Below, piece after piece: positions 1 to 6,851 of a stretch of 8,498 nt of DNA; the first letter of the stretch is position 1, and every line of letters begins with the position of its first letter. The stretch comes from Lachnospiraceae bacterium UBA6998 (lineage in GTDB: Bacteria > Bacillota > Clostridia > Lachnospirales > Lachnospiraceae), in assembly GCA_002448395.1 (NCBI GenBank), contig DJXS01000120.1:1-8498 (forward strand). The letters run 5' to 3'. Both the position numbers and the translations under genes were made by a program. A model generated the notes under the pieces. The model was not told the origin of the DNA. It was given only the letters and a program-made list of their open reading frames with translations, and made no database searches.

Positions 1-3000
1 GAGATCCAGAACCGGATCGAGCGCTATATCATACCCGGGAGCATCCGCAGAGAACTGGGTATCAAGTCGATCGGCCGGGTTTTCCGCGACAAGGACGAAC
101 TGCCCTCTACCAGTGACCTCAATGACAACATCAAGAACGCGATCATTAACAGCGAATACCTGATCTGCATCTGTTCGCCGCGCTATATCGAGTCAATCTG
201 GTGTCAGAAGGAAATCGAGTTCTTTCTCGAGAGCCACGACAAGCACCATATCCTGACGGTGCTCGCGGAGGGCGATCCCTACGAAGTCGTTCCGGAGATC
301 CTGTGCAAAGAAACTGTGACAGTGAAGGACGAGAACGGTAATGATGTCAAGATCGAGGCGAAGCTGGAGCCGCTCAGCTGCGACTACAGGGGAGACCGGC
401 ACAGAGCCAGAAATGAGGAGTTTCCCAGGCTGGCCGCAGTCCTGATCGGATGCCGGTACGCGGATCTTCGTCAGAAAATGCGCAGGCGCAGGATGCGCCT
501 CGCGGCGGCAGCGGGTGCTTTCGCGGCGGCTCTGGCAGGCTATTTTATCTGGAGTTACATCAACATTCAGAACAATTACCGCCGGTCGCTGATCAACCAG
601 AGCCAGTATCTTGCTTCTTCGGCGCGGGCGGCGCTCAGCACCAACGACAATATTCTGGCAGCCCAGCTCTCTCTGGCAGCCCTGCCCAGCCGGGGCAATG
701 AGCGTCCGATTGTGCCTGAGGCGGTCTATACACTTTCCCGGGCGATCGGGGCGTATCAGACCAGGCAGGTTTTGAACTTCAGAGGCGTCGCTTCCTATAC
801 ACCGCAGTCCGGCGCGCTAAGCTATTTTTCTATCACGGACGACGCTCACTACATGGCAATGGTCTCTTCCGGAGGAGATGTAGAGATCTGCGACCTGACA
901 AAAAATACCGCGCCCTATTCCATCTCGTCCTACAGCCTCTTTGGCGCCGCTGCAGACAGAACAGCCGCCTGCGGGGGCGACCGCTTTGTGCTCTACGGCG
1001 AACTTCTGGATGATCTGGCCATGATCCGCTTCAGCGACGGCGAAGTCCTCTGGCACCAGCAGTTCAAAGGGCGTTATAAAAGAGTCATGGGCCTCGGGAA
1101 AGATGGCGCCTCTCTTCTGCTGCTCACAGATAAAGAAGTGATCATCATTAATTCAGAAAACGGAGAAGTCCTGAGCCGGTGCACCATTGAAGAAGCATCG
1201 GGAGGTGGCGCGACACAGTCCTACAAATACTCCTATTCATTCAGCAACGGGAATTTCGCCAGTGCGAATGAGGAAAACGCCAGCTGCACTATCCTTTGCT
1301 CCATCGACGATGATTCTTTCTCGGAGCCGGCGTCGGGCGTTCTGACTTATTACTATAAGACCGGAAAGACGGTCTGGACGCCCTTCGGACAGGAGAACTA
1401 TCAGTTTGAGGGGGTAAGCCAGGACACGGACGGCAATATCCTGCTCGCCTATGCGGAGAAAGAGACAGACTACATACTCAACAGCTACTACGGCGTTTCC
1501 TATGACAGCGGATCTGCGTTCTTTGACAAAGGCCGGGCTTCACTGGTCATGGTCAAAGAGGGAACCGGCGAGATCCTCTGGCAAAATAGTGTGGATTACA
1601 CGGGTCTGAGGGAGAGAAGCTGCGGCTGCTTCGAGATCAGAACGATGCCCGGCGATGCGGAGCATCCGGCAAGAAAAGTGGTACTGGCCGCAGTTTCCAA
1701 CAAGATCGTCCTCTTCGATGCAGCTGACGGCACAAAGATCAAGGACATCACACTCTCCGACTGGGTTGTCTCAGCGGACAGGCAGGAATCCTTCGAGCCG
1801 TATGCCCGTGTGAACGGAGCCAGCGGGACGCAGTACTATTTTGACAGTTTTTCCGAGGGCTACAGCGGAATGTCTTACATAGACGGCGAGGTGGACACGA
1901 CCTTCTTCTACCATGCCAGAGAGACTTTTGACGGTGTTTCCCAGTTTCTCGTGCTTCAGGGGAATACGATCCGGATCTTTAAAGCCGAGCAAGGGGACAA
2001 CGAGTTCGCGTTTTTCGGATTTGAGGCGCCCGAAGGGACTATCAGACATCACTATATCCTCGGCAGCCGTCTGGTCCTCATGAACGGTGACAATAAGATC
2101 TATATCTACGATATGGAGAGTGAGAAGAAACTGCACGAGATCGAGCTGGAAAGCGAAAACCATTACTCCTACATATGCAGCACCACAGATCAGTCCTGTT
2201 TCTATATGACAACGTCCGAAGACATCTACAACCGTAATTTGCTGCGTGTGGATCTGGAAGAAGGGACCTGTGAGACAGTAGACATAAGCCGGACAGATTT
2301 CCTCACCGGGAACGGCAAATGGAAATTCGACTGCTCGAACCGCGTCGTGAGCGGGGATTACATCTTCTACAGGGTTTCCAATTATAACTCCATGACCAGC
2401 TATTGGTTCCGATACTCGATGAAAGATGGCAGTATTGCCATGCTGGAGCTCCCCTACTATGAGGACCTGGATAAAAGTACTTCTGTTGTGCCAAAATGCA
2501 TGTTTGCGGAGGACGGTTCGAAGGGCGTGCTCTATTTTGACAACGCTTTGTATCTGGCGGATTTCGGAAGCGGCGCGGTTACAGCGATAGACGCCAAGAT
2601 CCCGGGTGTGACTTACAGCACCCGCCGTGAGTCGGACGGGATGTTCGCCTGTTACTATCAGGGCTCTCAGGAGAGCGACAGCCGGAAGGAGCTGCACGTC
2701 TACGACGCAGGCGGCAAGGCCATCTGGCAGATTGATAACCTTCCGGAGGCGGTCACCGCGATGCGTTTCTACAAAGACGTCCTTGTAGTGGCAACGGACA
2801 ACTCCCGGCTATACGCTTATGACGCGCGAAGCGGAGCCAAAAAGGGTGTGGTCGAAATCGGAAGACTGCTGTATCACACGGGCATTCAGATTTACGACGG
2901 CACAGGCGGCGACCTGATCGTCGACAGCGGCTCAGGGTATCTCTACATGATAAATTATGAGCACTGGGCGCTGACCGGAGCCGTCAGCGAAGCCGTGGGC

Positions 3001-3165
3001 TACTGCCCTGCCCTGAAGCGAATCATCGGCAATACCGGTTCCTCGGACAACAAATACGGCTACTGCCGCTACTACTCCGTCGAAGACCTCGTGGAGAAGG
3101 GCAAAGCCTTCGTGGGCGAGCAGACTATGTCTGAGGCGGATATGGCAACTTATGGATTGAATTAA
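1..3165 (+). CDS. TIR-domain transmembrane protein with C-terminal beta-propeller repeats (5' end outside window)
   Basis: The frame is open from base 1 to the TAA at 3163-3165, giving 1054 visible residues; I estimate about 30-50 N-terminal residues are missing. Counting from the first visible codon, residues 1-110 match a TIR domain: FRDKDELP at 28-35, then SPRYIESIWCQKE at 59-71. E71 sits where catalytic TIR domains carry the NADase glutamate. Residues 121-166 form a juxtamembrane module (EPLSCDYR, then EEFPRLAAVLIGCRYADLRQ) ending in RRRRMR. One hydrophobic helix follows at about 167-187. Residues 195-255 look helical, with an Ala-rich stretch (ILAAQLSLAALP). From about 260 to 1020 there are repeated beta-rich segments with D-x(n)-G-x(3)-W signatures (W351, W459, W527, W909), typical of PQQ/WD40-like propellers. 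The tail ends in an LVEKGKAF...TMSEADMATYGLN segment. The Arg cluster predicts cytosolic TIR and external propellers. The exact function is unknown; signalling or defence by NAD+ cleavage is inference. Confidence 0.85.
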   Translation, partial: EIQNRIERYIIPGSIRRELGIKSIGRVFRDKDELPSTSDLNDNIKNAIINSEYLICICSPRYIESIWCQKEIEFFLESHDKHHILTVLAEGDPYEVVPEILCKETVTVKDENGNDVKIEAKLEPLSCDYRGDRHRARNEEFPRLAAVLIGCRYADLRQKMRRRRMRLAAAAGAFAAALAGYFIWSYINIQNNYRRSLINQSQYLASSARAALSTNDNILAAQLSLAALPSRGNERPIVPEAVYTLSRAIGAYQTRQVLNFRGVASYTPQSGALSYFSITDDAHYMAMVSSGGDVEICDLTKNTAPYSISSYSLFGAAADRTAACGGDRFVLYGELLDDLAMIRFSDGEVLWHQQFKGRYKRVMGLGKDGASLLLLTDKEVIIINSENGEVLSRCTIEEASGGGATQSYKYSYSFSNGNFASANEENASCTILCSIDDDSFSEPASGVLTYYYKTGKTVWTPFGQENYQFEGVSQDTDGNILLAYAEKETDYILNSYYGVSYDSGSAFFDKGRASLVMVKEGTGEILWQNSVDYTGLRERSCGCFEIRTMPGDAEHPARKVVLAAVSNKIVLFDAADGTKIKDITLSDWVVSADRQESFEPYARVNGASGTQYYFDSFSEGYSGMSYIDGEVDTTFFYHARETFDGVSQFLVLQGNTIRIFKAEQGDNEFAFFGFEAPEGTIRHHYILGSRLVLMNGDNKIYIYDMESEKKLHEIELESENHYSYICSTTDQSCFYMTTSEDIYNRNLLRVDLEEGTCETVDISRTDFLTGNGKWKFDCSNRVVSGDYIFYRVSNYNSMTSYWFRYSMKDGSIAMLELPYYEDLDKSTSVVPKCMFAEDGSKGVLYFDNALYLADFGSGAVTAIDAKIPGVTYSTRRESDGMFACYYQGSQESDSRKELHVYDAGGKAIWQIDNLPEAVTAMRFYKDVLVVATDNSRLYAYDARSGAKKGVVEIGRLLYHTGIQIYDGTGGDLIVDSGSGYLYMINYEHWALTGAVSEAVGYCPALKRIIGNTGSSDNKYGYCRYYSVEDLVEKGKAFVGEQTMSEADMATYGLN

Positions 3166-3192
3166 GGAGACAGGGGGCGATACCCTGTCTCC
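3166..3192 (+). other. Perfect 10-bp hairpin between the TIR gene and the small gene
   Basis: GGAGACAGGG at 3166-3175 is the exact reverse complement of CCCTGTCTCC at 3183-3192, with a 7-nt loop GGCGATA. It begins directly after the TAA of the TIR gene. No T-run follows, so it is not a standard intrinsic terminator. It could be a transcript-stabilising 3' structure, an RNA processing site between the two cistrons, or a partial attenuator. Confidence 0.7.
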
Positions 3193-3204
3193 ATGAATCG
3201 CACT

Positions 3205-3214
3205 AAAGAGGAGG
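3205..3214 (+). promoter_or_regulatory. Ribosome binding site that fixes the start of the small gene
   Basis: AAAGAGGAGG lies 5 nt before the ATG at 3220. The in-frame ATG at 3193 lies immediately after the hairpin and has no free ribosome binding site, since the only GGAG nearby is inside the hairpin stem. The start at 3220 is therefore preferred. Confidence 0.85.
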
Positions 3215-3219
3215 ATAAA

Positions 3220-3447
3220 ATGAGTTATTTGATCAAAGACACCACCGAAGAAGAACGCCGCAAGATCGTCGAGGAATCCCTCGGCAACCTCAGCGGCGCA
3301 TGTGACGGCTGTTCTCAGAGAGTGGCCGATATGTATGACGCGTATATCCGCGGCGAAATGGAACTGAAGGACATCAACATGGCGTTCAGCACGCGTTATG
3401 TGAAAGGCGCGATGGAAAGGGAGCCGCGCTCATCCTGCCCGATGTAA
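3220..3447 (+). CDS. Small conserved-looking hypothetical protein, 75 aa, with CDGC motif and Cys-Pro-Met tail
   Basis: The start at 3220 is chosen because of the strong ribosome binding site; the protein is 75 residues, soluble, with no signal peptide or membrane helix. It begins MSYLIKDTTEEERRKIVEE, has C28-D-G-C31 in a Gly/Ser-rich turn, then a helical stretch with the pattern Y-I-R-G-E (42-46) followed by R59-Y60, and ends SSCPM, so there are three cysteines (28, 31, 73). CxxC suggests metal binding or a redox role, but two or three cysteines alone do not prove it. I have a vague memory of similar short clostridial proteins carrying the unhelpful legacy label 'purine biosynthesis protein PurH'; nothing here resembles real PurH. 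The Y-x(2)-GE-x(n)-RY pattern faintly recalls VbhA-like Fic antitoxins, but the inhibitory S/T-xxx-E-G/N motif is not evident. It lies 54 nt after the TIR gene on the same strand and may be its partner. Function unknown. Confidence 0.75.
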   Translation: MSYLIKDTTEEERRKIVEESLGNLSGACDGCSQRVADMYDAYIRGEMELKDINMAFSTRYVKGAMEREPRSSCPM

Positions 3448-3512
3448 AACAGGGCTTGTGCCATGCGGCTTCCTTAGACTTGTGCCGGGGGCCGCATGCC
3501 ATGTGACGCTCT
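3448..3512. other. Convergent intergenic region
   Basis: These 65 nt separate the 3' ends of the plus-strand small gene and the minus-strand MATE gene. They hold the 12-bp hairpin and a repeated CTTGTGCC. No other gene or promoter is seen. Confidence 0.6.
3462..3498. terminator. 12-bp hairpin in the convergent intergenic region, possible weak bidirectional terminator
   Basis: CATGCGGCTTCC (3462-3473) pairs with GGGGGCCGCATG (3487-3498), including two G-T wobbles, around a 13-nt loop. It sits between two convergent genes, where a shared terminator is expected. There is no T-run on the plus side. On the minus side the transcript continues to a short TTTT about 14 nt after the stem, so an intrinsic terminator is plausible but weak. 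An 8-bp direct repeat CTTGTGCC (3455-3462 and 3479-3486) is partly inside it. Confidence 0.45.
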
Positions 3513-4904
3513 TCACACGGTAATATCCCTGATCCAGAAGCCTGTCTTTACGAGCTTCCATCCGATTGCCACCTTGACTATCTCCATGGCCGACACCATT
3601 GCATACATCTGCACGATCGGCACCTGCGTGTAGTGTGCCAAAAAATAGGCGGCCGGAATGGACGCGATCCAGCAGAAGCAGGAGTCAAACAGGAAGGTGA
3701 TCCATGTTTTGCCGCCGGAGCGGATGATGAAATAGGACGCATTGTTGTATGCGTGAAAGGGCATGAAGCAAGCCGCGACACAGATAAGCCTCGTCGCCAG
3801 CGCCCGGATCTCATCACTCGTGTTATAGATTCTGGGGAAGAAGGCGGACGCCGAGATCATCAACAAGGCTGATATCACACACAGAAATACGGAGAAAATC
3901 GTCAGCCGCCACGCCTCATCTTTGAGTTCATCCGGATGGGACTCTCCCAATTCGCCAAGTTTCTGCCCGATTATGATCGCAGTCGCCGAACCCATCGCGA
4001 TGAATGCGACATTAAAGACGTTCGCCAGCGTCTGCGAGATGTTGAGGGATGAGACCACCGACAATCCCCGCACACTATAACACTGCGTGAGTGTCGCCTG
4101 GCCTCCGGACCAGAGCGCCTCATTGAGAAGGAGCGGCACGCCTTTCTTGATGCAGCTGACCGTAAGCTCCGCCGGCACATACATGCTCCGCAGCGCTCCT
4201 TCCACGAAAGGCACCCTTGCGGCATGCGTGTGCGCCCACAGCGCGATGAAAGCGAACTCCACAAATCGCGCGATCACGGTTGCCATAGCCGCACCAACGA
4301 CGCCCAGCTTCGGTGCGCCAAACTTTCCAAAGATCAAAACATAGTTGCCGACAAGGTTCACTCCCACCGAGATAAAAGACGCGACCATCGGCGCGACTGT
4401 CTCCCCGTAAGATCTGATCGTCGTGTAATACACCATCGTAAGTGAAAACGGCAGAAATCCGACGCACATCACCGAGAGATACTGCAGCGCCGCGCGCATA
4501 GTTGCTTCAACGGAGCCTCCGCCGCTGTCTTCATGCAAGTAAAGGCCTATCAGCGACTCCCCAAAATTTGCAAAAACAGCGATTCCTGCTGCCACAAGCA
4601 GAACCGCCAGTATGATCTGCAGGCGGAAAGTCCGCCGGACGCCCTCGTTATCCTCTTTGCCGCAATACTGGGCCGTAAAAATACCGATTCCCGACAGCCC
4701 TCCGAAAACGCAGAGATTCCACACAAATAAGAGGGAGTTCACAATAGAAACTCCCGTCATCGGGTCCGTTCCGACCCGCCCCACCATTATATTATCCAGC
4801 ATATTCACGAAGTTGGTGATCCCATTCTGAAGCATGATTGGAAGGGCGATCATCATCGTGTGCTGCACAAAATTCTTCTCAAATGTCGACTTAAGTAATC
4901 TCAT
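3513..4904 (-). CDS. MATE family efflux transporter (intact)
   Basis: This 463-residue polytopic protein has the length and helix pattern of MATE (NorM/DinF/MepA-type) multidrug exporters, which use Na+ or H+ gradients to expel cationic drugs, metabolites or other small molecules. Helix 1 contains the family-typical segment ending in NMLDNIMVGRVG (about 34-45). Helix 2-3 carries the GLSGIG...QYCGKED motif (about 70-86). The second half repeats the fold with SLNISQTLANVFNVAFIAMGSATAIIIGQKLG. About 12 hydrophobic helices are visible and there is no internal break. The ATG at 4904 starts MRLLKSTFEKNF, a normal short cytosolic N-terminus; the ribosome binding site is weak (GAAGAATTG). It is the last gene of the minus-strand operon, 56 nt downstream of a second, broken MATE gene. 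Substrate cannot be told from sequence. Confidence 0.93.
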   Translation of the reverse strand: MRLLKSTFEKNFVQHTMMIALPIMLQNGITNFVNMLDNIMVGRVGTDPMTGVSIVNSLLFVWNLCVFGGLSGIGIFTAQYCGKEDNEGVRRTFRLQIILAVLLVAAGIAVFANFGESLIGLYLHEDSGGGSVEATMRAALQYLSVMCVGFLPFSLTMVYYTTIRSYGETVAPMVASFISVGVNLVGNYVLIFGKFGAPKLGVVGAAMATVIARFVEFAFIALWAHTHAARVPFVEGALRSMYVPAELTVSCIKKGVPLLLNEALWSGGQATLTQCYSVRGLSVVSSLNISQTLANVFNVAFIAMGSATAIIIGQKLGELGESHPDELKDEAWRLTIFSVFLCVISALLMISASAFFPRIYNTSDEIRALATRLICVAACFMPFHAYNNASYFIIRSGGKTWITFLFDSCFCWIASIPAAYFLAHYTQVPIVQMYAMVSAMEIVKVAIGWKLVKTGFWIRDITV

Positions 4905-4917
4905 ATCTGTTCAATTC

Positions 4918-4931
4918 TTCGCCAAGGCGAA
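4918..4931 (-). promoter_or_regulatory. Small hairpin in the leader of the intact MATE gene
   Basis: TTCGCC and GGCGAA are separated by 2 nt; as RNA this reads as a 5-bp stem closed by a CUUG tetraloop, a known stable loop. It ends 13 nt before the start codon at 4904 and overlaps the only weak Shine-Dalgarno-like sequence. It could reduce translation of the second MATE gene or stabilise the intercistronic RNA. No T-run follows, so it is not a terminator. Confidence 0.4.
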
Positions 4932-4960
4932 TTCAATCTATATTTTCTCACTTCCGCGAT

Positions 4961-6333
4961 CTATTCTTTCTCCCTCCCCCGGATATACGGATTCGTGAAG
5001 AACGCGATCAGCAGATGCACAGTCATCACGCACCAGATCAGCGGCTCGCACAAAATGACGGCCCTGTATCCCATCTTCGGCACAAAAATCCAGGCGAAAA
5101 GGCATTTTCCGGCAAGTTCAATAAAGCTCGAGACTAAGGGCGTGAACTTGGCGCCGAGTCCCTGCAGCGCAAGCCTTGTCTGATGCAGCACGCCGAGCAC
5201 GCCTGAAAAGACTGCCGCAAATCGCACATAAGCAACCACATTTCCGATCAGCTCCGGATTCCTCGATCCCGAGATCAGTACAGCCAGCTCGTCCGCAAAC
5301 AGGAACAATACCACGATCGTAAACAGACCACACACCAGATCGTAGACATAAGATTCCTTGACGCCGCGGATGATCCTCTCTCTCTGCCCCGCCCCTTTGT
5401 TCTGCGAGACGAACGTCGAGATCGCCATTCCCATCGAAATATTCGGCAGCGCGCACAGCATGAACAGTTTCCTCGCCGTCGTGTGACCCGCGATCACTGT
5501 CGCTCCCAGCCCGTTGATCCCGTATTGCAGGATCACAGACCCGAGATTGACGACCGACCCCATGAAGGCCATCGCATATCCCTGCCCGGCCAGTTCCAGG
5601 AACAGCTCCCTTCCGCAGTCAAAGTCTTCCCTGTGCGGAATGAGAATCCGCTCTTTTTTCAAAATATAGCCCGCACACAGCACCGCACTGATGCCCTGGG
5701 CAATGACGGTCGCAGTCGCAGCGCCCTGCACTCCCATTCCTGCGCCGGCCACCAGAGCAATATCAAGAAATATATTCAGGACAGAAGAAATGATCAGGAA
5801 GACCAGCGACATCGTCGAATTCCCGATTGCGCGCAAAAGCGACGAAAAAAGATTGTAGGCAAACATAACCGCAATCCCGCCGCCAATGATCCGGATGTAC
5901 GCCAACGCTTCCCCGAAAATCGCTTCCGGCGTCCCTAAGATCCTCAGAAGCGGTCCCAATCCAAACAGCGACAAAACCGTCATCACCGCAACAGTACCCG
6001 CACCGATCACAAGTGAGCCCGCCACAGACTTGCGAAGCTTGCCCTCATCTCCTGCCCCGTACGCTCTGGACACAACAATACAGAGGCCGTTTCCCAGCGA
6101 CTGCGCAAACATGACCATCAAGTCAAAATCGCGACATTCGCCCCAACCGCAGCCAGCGACTGCTCACCGAGATAGTGCCCCACAATTGCGGTATCCACCG
6201 CATTATAAAGTTGCTGAAATACATACGAGATCAGAATCGGCAGCATGAAGATCAGAAGATTCTTCATGATCGGGCCGCCAATCAGATCGACCGCGGTGCC
6301 TTGGCTTTTTGTTCTGTTCATATCAGGCTTCAT
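4961..6333 (-). pseudogene. MATE family efflux transporter split by a frameshift near 6116-6123
   Basis: Two overlapping frames together make one MATE exporter. The first, 6333 to 6118 (71 aa), begins MKPDMNRTKSQ and contains helix 1 (LLIFMLPILISYVFQQLYNA, then VDTAIVGHYLG) up to VGANVAILT, then stops at TGA. The second frame (6121 to 4961) carries on directly with MVMFAQSLGNG...SRAYGAGDE and the remaining helices to REKE. Joined, they give about 457 residues, the normal MATE length. The junction reads ACT-TG-ATG; one missing base in an NTG codon would restore T-L/M/V-M, as the family's helix spacing requires. The start at 6333 is supported by AGAGAGG (6343-6349), 9 nt upstream. The stop and a following ATG overlap as TGATG, so reinitiation cannot be excluded, but the split lies in helix 2. 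A sequencing error, recent mutation or phase-variable switch are alternatives. It is 20 nt downstream of the thpR-like gene. Confidence 0.85.
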
Positions 6334-6353
6334 GTGATACAGCCTCTCTTTTG

Positions 6354-6851
6354 TTACAAGTTGACTGCGAAAATCTCCGTATACACCCTCTTTCCATCCT
6401 TCTGCTCAGACTTCATGAGGGACACTTTTTTGACCATCATGTCTCCCTTAGGCGGAGACACCTTCTTCCAGGGGCCGCCCATGTTGCGGATGACCGTGAT
6501 GTGCGGGACAAACTTCTTGCGGTCGTAGGGAATCTGCGCAGCGTCGAGCGCCGTTGTAACGTATTTGGCCAGCTTGTTCAGGCCCTGATTGCCCTTGATG
6601 CCGACCCACAGGAGATTATCAAAGACTCCCATATCCGCGAAAGCCATGCGGAAAGGCTTGCAGGAAATTGTCTGCATCGCTGTTTTGATCGCCGCGGCGT
6701 CCTTGGTCTCGCCAATGAAAGCCAGCGTGACATGCAGGTTCTGCGCCGGCACATAACTGCCCCTTACGTCGGCCTTCTTCAGCTCGTGCATAGTGCCGAT
6801 CACAGATTTCTTCATCTCATCAGAAAGCATTATCGCAATAAAAAGTCTCAT
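6354..6851 (-). CDS. thpR: RNA 2',3'-cyclic phosphodiesterase (2'-5' RNA ligase / ThpR-LigT family)
   Basis: This 165-residue protein is a 2H phosphoesterase. It starts MRLFIAI, as is usual for the family, and has both catalytic HxT motifs: H40-V-T42 in QNLHVTLAFIGE and H117-I-T119 in FVPHITVIRN. The length fits ThpR. Family members open 2',3'-cyclic phosphate RNA ends to 2'-phosphates in vitro, and bacterial members were first described as 2'-5' RNA ligases; the physiological role in most bacteria is unclear. I chose the start at 6851 over the upstream in-frame ATG at 6941 because GGAGGAA (6857-6863) lies 5 nt ahead and the extra 30 residues would be Arg-rich and unlike the family. Its first 32 nt overlap the end of the preceding gene, so translational coupling is likely. 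The cytosolic product's link to MATE exporters and the lipoprotein is not obvious. Confidence 0.9.
   Translation of the reverse strand: MRLFIAIMLSDEMKKSVIGTMHELKKADVRGSYVPAQNLHVTLAFIGETKDAAAIKTAMQTISCKPFRMAFADMGVFDNLLWVGIKGNQGLNKLAKYVTTALDAAQIPYDRKKFVPHITVIRNMGGPWKKVSPPKGDMMVKKVSLMKSEQKDGKRVYTEIFAVNL

Noticed and set aside
1771..2697. 308-residue open frame on the minus strand
   Set aside because: It lies wholly antisense to the propeller region, has no recognisable domain, and is a shadow of the plus-strand gene's codon bias.
259..3165. GTG at 259 as the start of the TIR-propeller gene
   Set aside because: The same frame is open to base 1 and its first 86 codons encode most of a TIR domain, so the GTG is internal.
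3166..3192. Rho-independent terminator for the TIR gene
   Set aside because: The stem is perfect but no T-run follows on the plus strand.
3193..3219. ATG at 3193 as the start of the small gene
   Set aside because: It directly follows the hairpin and has no accessible ribosome binding site, while AAAGAGGAGG sits 5 nt before the ATG at 3220.
3220..3447. VbhA-like Fic antitoxin
   Set aside because: The Y..GE...RY pattern is suggestive but the inhibitory motif is not seen and no Fic toxin gene is nearby.
4961..6121. The 386-residue frame as a complete independent MATE gene
   Set aside because: It lacks helix 1 and part of helix 2, which are encoded immediately upstream in another frame; the TTG/ATG at the join has no ribosome binding site.
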